From Triparma columacea (taxonomy: Eukaryota > Sar > Bolidophyceae > Parmales > Triparmaceae): a stretch of DNA of 37,444 nt. The notes below the pieces were generated by a model. The model was not told the DNA's origin, did not search any database, and saw nothing but the letters and a program-made list of their open reading frames with translations. The DNA lies in assembly GCA_030267965.1 (NCBI GenBank), contig BRYA01000898.1, positions 3,213 through 40,656 on the forward strand, read 5' to 3'. Within the stretch, counting starts at the first letter, position 1, and every line of letters begins with the position of its first letter. Positions 28,201 through 37,444 of this stretch are shown one piece after another. The translations under genes and the position numbers were made by a program.

Positions 28201-31200
28201 TGTAAGTCTGCAGGCGGGGGATGCAGCTGTTGGTGATGGTGGAGCCATTCAAATTAGCACTGGGTACAGTGCAAGTGGTAGCAGCGGGTTTATGACCCTC
28301 GGCACCAGTACTAGTGGATCTAACGGCGTGAGTGGAGACTCAACGCTTGCCACAGGCAATGCGCTGGGGGGCTCGAGTGGAGAAATCAAGCTGCAAACTG
28401 GAACTGCCGTTGATGGTACTGGTGGGGACGTAGTTATCAACGTGGGGGACGGAGATTACTACGACGGCGGTGACGTTATGATAACAGCTGGAAGAACTTC
28501 CAGTCAGGCTCAAGTTGGGGGTCGTGTGGTTTTATCTGGTGGCGAGGGGTCGAGTGCACACTCAAATGATGGCGGTGATGGCGGGACTGTTGAAGTTTTT
28601 GGTGGAGAGGCGAAAGGACAGAACATCAACGACAACGGGGGGAACTTCGAAGCATATGGTGGTGCCGCTTTTGCAGGATACGGTGGAAGCATCAGATTCA
28701 CAAGTGGGGTAGGGACTAGTACAAGTTCAGGCTCTGTCCTTATCAACTCTGCGAATTCCGGCTCAGCTGGAGTTTCTGGTACTATTACGCTTTCTACCGG
28801 AACAAGTAGCTTAGGCACCTCAGGACAAATGCAGATTGTCACAGGCGAAGCTACGAGTGGAAGGGGCGGCCATGTGCAGGTCATGGTTGGCACTGGTCAT
28901 AGCGGTGACGGAGGATATATCCAGATTGATGCAGGGAAGACGATGAGTGCACACACTGGTGGGTACATTGCGGTCAGTACTGGGTACAGTGCCCTTACTA
29001 GCAGCGGAGCTTTTAGCTTGAGGACACCAAACGCTGGGAGAAGCGGCGTCAGTGGAGAAATGAGTTTCAGCTCAGGTACAAGCTCGAATGGAAATACTGG
29101 GGTCATTCTTATGGGCACAGGCGCTGCAACAAGCGGTAAGGGAGGTGATGTCAGAGTCAGAGTTGGGACTGGGAACGCCAGAGATGGTGGCGATGTCCTA
29201 ATTAGTGCAGGAGAGACAACCTCTAGTGCACAGACTGGTGGAAATATTGTTCTAACCGCAGGAGAGGGCTCATCCACGTATGAATTCGATGGCGGCGACG
29301 GAGGCAAGGTGCAAATCTTTGGTGGTGCCGCCATGGGCAGATTTGAAGAGGACGATGGAGGAAATGTCGAAATTGCTGGAGGATTTGCGAGCACGGCTAG
29401 GGGCGGAAGCTACTTGCTAAACTCAGGATATGGACAGGCAACAAGCTCTGGAATCGTAGATATTGCAAGTGCCAATGCAGGAAGCAGCGGAGTGTCAGGC
29501 GACATGGATCTTTCAACTGGGACCAGTTCCATGGGGAACACTGGCTACATTAACCTCGAGACTGGACAAGCAACGAGCGGCAAGGGAGGTTATTTTCACG
29601 TCCTTGTAGGCTCTGGAAATCTGGGGATTGGGGGAGACATTCAGATGTATTCCGGGACGACCACCAACCCAGACACGAGAACCGCGACAGGAGGTCTCAT
29701 TGCCATGTACACAGGCTTTTCGCAGGCAACCTCTTCTGGAACATTCACGCTGGACACGCTGAATGCCGGAGCCAGTGGTGTTAGTGGAGCTATCCACTTC
29801 ACCACCGGTACGACTTCTAATGGTAACTCAGGGATAACCACAATCATCACTGGCAATGCAAATAGGGGTTCAGGAGGAAACGTTGAGGTTCTTGTAGGGA
29901 CAGGAAACTCTGGATCAGGTGGTGACATTATCATGACTGCTGGGGAGTCAACGGCCGACAACACTGCGGGAGGCAAAGTCAACATATTTGGTGGACTAGG
30001 GTCCTCTGACGATTCTAGAGCCGGCGGAGACGGAGGCAAGGTTGAAATTTTTGGCGGAGAGGCAAGGGGAGAGAACGTTGACACCGACTTTGGAGGGAAC
30101 GTTGAGATCACGGGAGGTCTTGCCAACTCTGCTACTGGAGGCTCGATGATTTATACATCCGGATATGGTTTTGAGTCATCTTCTGGACTTATCTACCTTT
30201 CGACTGCGAATGCTGGGAACGCCGGGGTGTCTGGGTCAATTACTATGTCAACCGGTACTTCCTCCCTTGGAGCTACTGGGTACTTTTACCTTGGTACTGG
30301 AGAGGCTTCCTCTGGAGCTGGAGGTGACATCGACATTGTTGTTGGCACAGGTCACCTAAATGATGGAGGAAATGTTTACATGATTGCCGGAGAGACAACC
30401 GCCGCGTCTGAGACTGGAGGCTGGGTTCAAATTACAGGAGGTAAAGGGTCGAATCAAGATTCTGCAAATGGCGGCGATGGTGGTGCTGTGTTCATAGACG
30501 GAGGCCGCGCAATGGGCACCAACTCCTTCGACCTTGGTGGAAATGTCGAGATTACTGGAGGACGAGGAGATGCTGGAACTGGCGGAAATTTTATCTTCCA
30601 GACAGGTAAAGGCATGCTCTCTTCTTCGGGGTACATGAAACTGTCCACACAAGATGCCGGAACAACAGGCGTATCTGGCTACATTGATTCATGGACTGGC
30701 GACACTACCCGAGGCGACTCCGGCTATTACTACATTCGTACTGGGGACGCCAACGTTGGGGCTGGGGGGGAGATTAAGCTACAGGTTGGCGAGGGAAATA
30801 ATGGAAATGGCGGGGACGTAAATATTCTCGCCGGGGATACTGCTGCCCCTTCGGGCACCACTGGGGGAAAAATATCCATGGTCTCCGGGTACTCTGCAAG
30901 GAGTACCTCCGGGTCTATCTCCCTAGACACTCCCAATGCTGGAGCATCTGGAGAGTCTGGTAAGATATCTTTTACTACTGGCACTTCATCTACAGGCAAT
31001 ACTGGCCAGATCACGCTTACTACTGGTCTTACGAACCCCGTTCAGCCAAACCCCGGTAATCACGGGCGGGGAGGACACATTCTTCAACTCGTGGGTACTG
31101 GAAACTCTGGCGATGGTGGAGACATCCGCCTTTCTGCAGGAGAGTCCACCGCTAAGGCTTTTTCTGGAGGAGACGTGGTTGTCACTGCTGGCCTTGGCTC

Positions 31201-34200
31201 GTCAGATGCTGGGTCCAACGGAGGAGATGGGGGAGACGTCAAGATTTATGGAGGGCGTTCTATGGGAGGAGACGATAGCGGCGACTTTGGAGGTTCCATT
31301 TACGTCCAAGGTGGTCTTGCCGACTCTGGACTTGGCGGTCATCTCGAATATCGCTCAGGTTGGGGAGTTGAAACCTCATCAGGATCGATTAAAATGGTCA
31401 CTGCCAATGCAGGAGACGAAGGAGTTTCAGGATCGATGGTGTTCTCGTCTGGAACAGCCACAGTTGGAAATTCAGGTTTGATGAGCATGACTACTGGGTA
31501 TGCTACCTCTGGTAACGGGGGAGCTATTCTCATTACTGTCGGAACTGGCGACTCTGGTCTTGGCGGAGCCTTGAAACTTGAGGCTGGAGGAATTTGGGGT
31601 GATGAGGATGCAGGAAAAACCGGTGGAACAATATCCATGAAATCAGGAGTCACCGAGGAAACATCCTCAGGCTACATTACTATGGAGACCGCCAATGCCG
31701 GTAAAGAGGGAGTCTCAGGTCATTTCTCTTTCAAAACGGGCACTACATCAAGTGGCAACTCAGGAATGATTGAGATGATCACGGGTCTCTCAGAAGAGGG
31801 TCGCGCAGGTCAAATCGAAATTCTTGTCGGCGAAGGAAATAGTGGAACTGGAGGTAACGTCAAGTTACAAGCAGGCTCTACTACCTTCAATACTGGAACC
31901 GGTGGTGACATTTTGTTGAACAGCGGGTATTCTTCAACCTCAACCTCCGGGATCATTGCTCTTACGACGGCAAACTCTGCAAGCAATGGCGTTTCAGGAG
32001 TTATCTTGCTGTCTACCGGAAAAGGAGAGCGATCTGATTCTGGACAAGTAAACATCAAGACTGGGGAATCAACCCTTGGGAATGGCGGTGAAATCAACCT
32101 GTCAGTTGGTGTCGGCAACACAGGGAGCGGCGGCGACGTCACACTTACAGCTGGCGAGACAACTGCAACAGGGCAGGATGGAGGAAAGGTTCTCATCACA
32201 GGTGGTCTTGGAAGCAACACCGACGACCCCGGAGGTAGGGGAGGAAATATTGATGTGATTGGAGGACGAGCTATGGGAACACTAGCCAACGACGATGGAG
32301 GAGACATACTTGTCGCAGGCGGTATCGCTGACTTTGGAACTGGCGGCTCCATCCATTTGAGGTCCGGAACTTCAGTAGCATCCACTTCTGGCTCCGTCGC
32401 ACTTTCTACTGTTGACTCGGGGAACAGCGGGGTTTCTGGCGCTATTGACATTGTATCTGGATCTTCCGTTCTAGGAGATTCCGGCAGCATCTCTATGACT
32501 ACTGGAGCTTCATCTGGTGGTGCAGCTGGAAGTGTAAACTTCAACGTAGGATCTTCTGGCACTGGCAGCGGCTCAAATATTGAACTCCGCGCAGGATCGA
32601 CGACCGATAATGCAAGTGGGGGAAAGCTTCTGATGTCAAGTGGGTATTCAACACGTACATCATCAGGAAACGTTCGTGTAGAGACTGCAAATGCTGGAAA
32701 TGACGGCTACAGCGGTGTCCTTGAGTTTCGTACTGGAACAACTAATTCAGGAAATTCTGGTGCCATTGCTGTCAGCTCAGGGAATGCAATTGAGGGTCGG
32801 GGGGGCGAAATTACGGTGACAGCAGGTATTGGTGACAGTGGAACCGGTGGTAACCTCAAACTTACTGCTGGAGTCACGTCTAGCTCGTACAAATCGGGAG
32901 GTGTCGCCTCACTTTCTGGTGGCGCCGGATCTCACGCAACTGGAGGTATTGGTGGTGCAGTGTCTGTCACCGGAGGAGCCGCGCTTGGTTCAATTGCCGT
33001 TGGTGGAGCAGTAGAGATCAACGGTGGCGCCAACTCTAATGCAAATGGCCGAACTGGTGGTGCCATCTCCTTAACATCTGGCGCGTCATCTTTCTCAACT
33101 TCCGGGGAAATATCGTTTGCAACTGCTGACAGTGGAGCAAATGGCGGATCTGGTAATGTGCAGCTCTCTACTGGTGCCTCTTCTCTTGGTGATTCTGGCG
33201 ATGTCAAAATATTGTCAGGCAACTCTGCCGACTCTTTTGCTGGGGAAATAGAAATTCAAAATGGCCAGGGTGTTTCTGGAGGAAACATTAATGTCAACGC
33301 TGGCGTAGCCACTACAAACTCAGGAGGTGCTGTCAACATTAAGTCCGGATATGGTGCTGCAAGCTCCTCAGGGCAAATATTTATGCAGACGAGCAATGCT
33401 GGCACCACAGGAGTTTCTGGACACATGAACTTTAAGACAGGAACTACAAGTGATGGGGACTCAGGAAGTATTTTCCTTTCGACCGGAAACGCCAACAATG
33501 GGCAATCAGGAACAGTTGAGATTGAGGTTGGGACCACCTCTAATGGAGTTGGAGCCGACGTTTCGCTGAAGGGCGGAGATACAGCTGCCGGAGGAGGCCT
33601 TACAGGAGGAAAGGTCTTCATCAGTGGCGGGTATTCAGCTTCGACTACATCTGGTTCCGTGAAAATTTACTCTGCCAACGCTGGTTCCAATGGAGTCAGT
33701 GGTAAATTGGTATTCAGCACAGGAACAACCTCGAATGGCAACTCGGGTGCTCTTGAGTTCTCTACAGGTGCTTCCACGAACGGGAGGTCTGGAGCTTTTA
33801 CCGTAGCAGTCGGATCGGGAAATAGTGGAGAAGGAGGTAGAGTTACGCTTTCCTCTGGTTCCACCCATCACAGTGGTTACAGTGGGGGACTTATCCATGT
33901 GCAAGCGGGATCTGCCGCAGGAAGCACTGGAACGGGAGGCTATATTAATGTCGCATCCGGAGCTGGTATCACTAAGGGTGGAGATTTGACTTTGACCTCC
34001 GGGGCCTCATCTGAGAACACAGGAGGCTCTGTAGTTTTGACTTCAGGATTTGGGACCGCCACTTCGTCTGGATCTGTAAGCGTAAAGTCTGCTAATGCTG
34101 GTTCGGAAGGCGATTCGGGTTCGCTCCAATTTTCGACCGGAACAACCACAGATGGAAACACCGGGTTCATCTCCCTCTCAAGTGGAGCTCTCACCGCTAG

Positions 34201-37200
34201 CTCCTCCAACCCCTCTTCTGGGAAAGTTGACATTAAGTCGGGCGTCGCAACTGGAGGTAACGGAGGCAACATAAATATTGAAGTTGGATCCGGCAGCAGC
34301 GGAAAGGGCGGTTCTCTCGCTGCTTCAGCTGGAGTTAGCTCAAATAACGATGGAGGCAGTGTTGACGTCGCTGCAGGAGCTAGTACTTCATCTTCTTCAA
34401 GCCATGCAGGTGGCGCTATGACTTTGAGTGGAGGCGTGTCTAGCAAAGGAACAGGTGGATCTGTCAGTCTCAAATCTGGCAAGGGAACTGGAAGTTCGTC
34501 TGGAACCGTAACTGTCTCATCTGCTGATGGGGGTATATCTGGCGACAGTGGAGATACTACCATCACAACTGGTAGTGCAAGTGCCGGGAATAGCGGCGAC
34601 CTTACGGTTGGGACCGGTTCTGCTTCCCAAAATGGCGGAAGTGTTAACTTCGCTCTCGGATCTGCTGGTGGAACTGGCGGTGTGATCAACTTAGCAGCAG
34701 GAAGTTCCACTGGAGGGAACGGTGGAGCGATCACGATTGCCTCTGGAAGCACTTCAGCGAATGCAAACGGAGGAGACATGTCTCTTTCTGCCGGTGCTTC
34801 AAGCAATGGCGCAGGAGGAGCAGGTGGCGCCCTTACGCTGAGAAGTGGACAGACTTCAGGAGGCAATTCTGGTTCTTTAAATATTGCTTCTCCAAATGGT
34901 GGGAGTACTTCTGGGTCTGTCTCAGGTTCAGTGGCCCTTTCAACTGGTAACGGAGCCGCTGGGAATAGCGGATCTATCACTTTTGGGACAGGCACAGCTA
35001 CCCAGGGAGTTGGAGGGTCTATTGCCGTTTCTGTTGGACAGAATGATCTCGGAAGTGCAGGTTCTATTTCTCTCTCAGCAGGAACAACGACATCCCAGAA
35101 CGACGGCGTCGAAGTTGGCGGATCTATTACTCTTTCTGCCGGCGCGGCAACCCTTGGAGCAACAGGTGGTGGCATAGAGCTTAAATCTGGAATTGGTGAC
35201 CTTCTTAGGTCAGGCGCAGTCTCGATTTCTACCGCAAACTACTTTGTGACAAACCAAGGTGACCCCGCTGGCGTCCAAGCTGGGAGCGGCGATATTGAGT
35301 TGCAGACTGGTCACTCCGTGACAGCTGGTGGTGGAAGTTCTGGCAAGGTTACCATTGCTACTGGGAAAACAATCACTGACCTTACTCAAACAGATACTTT
35401 TGGAAGAAGCGGAGATATTGTTGTATCTGTCGGAGACGGAAGTTGCGGTGCCGGTGGTGATCTTTCTTTATCAGCTGGTGACTTCATTGGTTTCAATGCT
35501 GCTGGTCCCCCAGTCGAGACAAATTCAGGAGGAAAAGTCACGATCAAATCTGGGTCTACGAACCGTAACACGGGTGTTGCAACCGCTGGTTCTTCAGGCG
35601 CAATTTCTATTGCCAGTGGAGACGCAGGCATGACCGATGGAACAACAGCTGCTAAATCTGGGAAATTAAGTCTGAAGACAGGAAGTGCTGAAACTGGTGC
35701 CAGTGGTGCTATTGAGGTTCATGTTGGCGACGGTTTGAGTGGGGTAGGTGGTGACATTAGCTTGAGTGCAGGAAAGTCTATGGCTGGAGCTACCGGCGAG
35801 CCCTTTAGCGGGGGTTCGATCAGTTTGACCACTGGCCTTTCGCAAGGAAGTACCACCGGTTCTATTACCCTTGCAACTACTGACTCAGGGACTCTTGGTG
35901 TCAGCGGTAGTATCAGCTTAACTTCTGGAACGTCTGTACTTGGGCCTAGCGGAAGTGTTACTGTTAGCACAGGTGCTGAGAGTACAACAGGTGACTCAGT
36001 CGGAGGAAGTGGAGCCTTGACACTGACAACAGGCAGTGCGGCTGATGGAGCTACTGGTACGGTGACTCTCTCAGCTGGGAATGGTGTCAACCCTGCTGGA
36101 GGGGGAACAGCAAATGGTGGTTCCTTGACCATGTCAGCAGGCGATGGGGCAACTGGAGGTGACGTTACAATTGGCACAGGTGAAGGACTTCTAACTAATG
36201 GGGGTGCACTATCTTTGAGCACCGGCTCCGCCGTTGAGCAATCTGGCGGAATCAATCTTAGCACCGGTTCCTCATCCTCAACTACCACAAGTGGGGCTAG
36301 TGGAGGCTTTACTGTGACCACTGGAACCAACGCTGGTCTTGGAGGCGGTTCTGGTGGTATTGCGATGACTACAGGAGCCTCTTCTGCGGCCCCTGGATCT
36401 GCTGGAGGCATTACTCTTGGAGTTGGAACAGGACAGAATGGTGGAGGTTCTGTGGCTGTTACCGCCGGTGCAAGTACTCTTGCTGCTGGTGGAGGAATCT
36501 CGCTATCCGCTGGTGCCTCACCAGCTGCTGGAGGAGGCTCCGTTTCCATTTCATCAGGAGCCTCGAGCTTTGATACAGGCAATGGAGGCGATGTTTCAAT
36601 AACTTCAGCTGCTGGAGGAGCAAATGGCAGTGGGGGGTCCATTCTCATGACAGCCAACGTAAATGCTTTTGATAACCCTCCGGAGACAGCAGGGGCACAA
36701 ATTGCGTTGGGATTTGCCAACTCTGATCCTACTGGGCCCAACAGCTATGCCTTCAGACTGCAGGCAAGCCAAGACCAGAGTGGAAGTTCGACGGTGATTT
36801 CTTCTGTCCCTGTCCAGGTCACAACCGTTCAATATTCTTCTGATGTGAGGATTAAGAAAGAGGTTACGATGATAGATACCGATGACATTCTTCAAAGGTT
36901 TCAGGACATCGAAATGGTTGAATATGGATATACTGACGAGTGGCGTGCTGTCAGAGGTATTGATGACCACAGGGTCAGGGGCGTGATCGCTCAACAGTTG
37001 AGGACAGTCTTCCCTGAGCACACCATGGTTATGCCCGAATACTCCTTACCAGACAAGGAATTCAGTATCTCGGATTTCCATCAGGTCGATAAGCAAGGCC
37101 TTGTCCTCGACTTGATCTCAGCTTTGCAGGCTCAGCACAAGCGATTCAAGATCGATGCCAACAATGCCGCTGGTAGTGGGGATGTAAAGATTACTACGGC

Positions 37201-37444
37201 TTCTTCTGGGAGCTGGGTCAACGCCCCTGCGACGAGCGAGACCGGTGCTGTCCGAGTAAGCTCTGGACAGGCGGTTGGTGCCTCGTCTGGCGACGTTGAG
37301 ATGACCAGTGGGAGTTCGGATGTTGCAAACTCGGGAGCTTTTGCGATTGGGACAAGTGACGCAGGCGCAAAGGCTGGAGGTATCTCCCTCGTTGGCGGAT
37401 CCAGCGCTCTTGGCGAAGGCTCAAGCATAAGAATCAACTCTGGG
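25228..37444 (+). CDS. Giant secreted repeat protein with Peptidase_S74/MYRF-like self-cleaving chaperone domain (3' incomplete)
   Basis: Exons 25228-25716, 25800-25901 and 26033 to the window end join in phase. The third exon is open for 3,804 codons without a stop, so at least 4,001 residues are present. A signal peptide (VFALVSVFAVTGAEA) is followed by two Cys-rich PSI-like modules (CGGCLATAGCGYC; NCGDCASSSDCAWC). The body is Gly/Ser/Thr-rich, with a short beta-strand-like unit of about 13 residues repeated throughout (SSGSIxLxT, GGDVxIxxG) and a larger module marked by NAGxSGVSG. Such repeats suggest a beta-solenoid. Near residue 3800 a non-repetitive domain starts SSDVRIKKEVTMIDTDD and continues EYGYTDEWRAV and RVRGVIAQQLRTVFPE. 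This is the Peptidase_S74 intramolecular chaperone fold of phage tailspikes and animal MYRF. Ser3800 and Lys3805 keep the spacing of the MYRF catalytic dyad. Similar repeats resume after it. An adhesive or cell-covering role is plausible but unproven. Confidence 0.85.
25717..25799 (+). other. Intron 1 of the giant gene, poly-C acceptor
   Basis: This is an 83-nt GT-AG phase 0 intron. Its 3' half is almost pure C before AACGTAG. It illustrates the C-rich rather than T-rich tracts before acceptors in this genome. Confidence 0.7.
25902..26032 (+). other. Intron 2 of the giant gene
   Basis: This is a 131-nt GT-AG phase 0 intron (donor GTGAGT). Its end, CTCGCTCTCGCTTCGTTCC then TCGTAG, loosely resembles the CTCGCTTCGCTC core of the introner-like families, but the rest does not match. 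Confidence 0.6.
26033..36750 (+). repeat. Long coding repeat array in two module lengths
   Basis: A motif coding (A/S)NAG-x-(S)GVSG or a variant recurs more than 20 times. Examples lie near 26350, 26645, 27100, 27365, 28755, 29030, 29475, 29762, 30210, 30650, 30935, 31400, 31690, 32415, 32690, 33390, 33675 and 34095. Spacing falls into two classes, about 265-300 bp and about 435-510 bp. The long class contains an extra block with DGGDGG-x-V and GG-x-A-x-G. Order decays after about 34200 but the short Gly-Ser unit continues. Confidence 0.8.
36836..37140 (+). other. Peptidase_S74 (intramolecular chaperone auto-processing) domain
   Basis: This non-repetitive domain lies inside the giant protein. 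The start SSDVRIKKE parallels MYRF (SDLRAKE), with Ser and Lys five residues apart. The middle GVIAQQLRTVFPEH parallels the GFIAQEVxxVFPE hallmark. The end (GLVLDLISALQAQHKRFKI) matches the trimeric coiled-coil helix seen after this domain. In phage endosialidases and MYRF the domain trimerises and then cuts its chain just before the Ser. Here cleavage would release the C-terminal part from the long repeat region. Confidence 0.85.

Noticed and set aside
33940..35175. Long minus-strand open frame (411 codons, Pro/Ala/Glu-rich) and similar antisense frames from 26161 to 37437
   Set aside because: They mirror the Gly/Ser/Thr-rich plus-strand repeats: reversing GGA, TCT and ACT codons gives stop-poor Pro/Ser-rich frames. 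The plus frame has the signal peptide, splice structure and S74 domain.

Overview
This is nuclear DNA from a eukaryote. Nearly every gene is split by short GT-AG introns, many with poly-C tracts before the acceptor, and genes lie densely on both strands. A microalga, most likely a stramenopile with a motile (ciliated) stage, fits best: there is an axonemal dynein intermediate chain, a JmjC oxygenase whose N-terminus looks like a secondary-plastid leader, and introner-like introns. The lineage is inference; nothing in the window names it. There is one assembly gap (N run, 16044-16074).

Layout. 280-1144 (-): 5' part of an SLC13-type anion transporter that stops early. 1419-1920 (-): small helix-hairpin-helix gene that needs a frameshift. 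2241-5331 (+): DNAI3/WDR63-like inner-arm dynein intermediate chain. 5604-5805 (-): tRNA-Arg(UCG) split by two GT-AG introns in the D and T arms. 6129-7089 (-): TrpF-like TIM barrel. 7372-9369 (+): RoxA/YcfD-type JmjC oxygenase. 10013-11230 (+): protein with four MBD-like repeats. 11526-12898 (+): coiled-coil protein. 13002-14547 (-): C3orf33-like membrane protein. 14750-15140: AT-rich island. 15518-21585: three neighbouring glycosyltransferases of different families (CgeB/GT1-like, GT61-like, GT8). 21632-24404 (-): NELF-C/D with an N-terminal WW domain. 25228 to the window end (+): a secreted giant repeat protein, open for 11.4 kb in its third exon, carrying a Peptidase_S74/MYRF-like self-cleaving chaperone domain.

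The strongest observations are (1) the tRNA gene whose internal promoter boxes are both cut by spliceosomal-looking introns; (2) near-identical introns in unrelated genes, which is the signature of introner elements, in three sequence families; (3) the giant repeat protein with an apparently intact S74 Ser-Lys dyad embedded in the repeats; and (4) the WW-NELF-C/D fusion. Exon models were built by hand from splice sites, reading phase and family resemblance. All joined models given here keep an open frame, except the helix-hairpin-helix gene.
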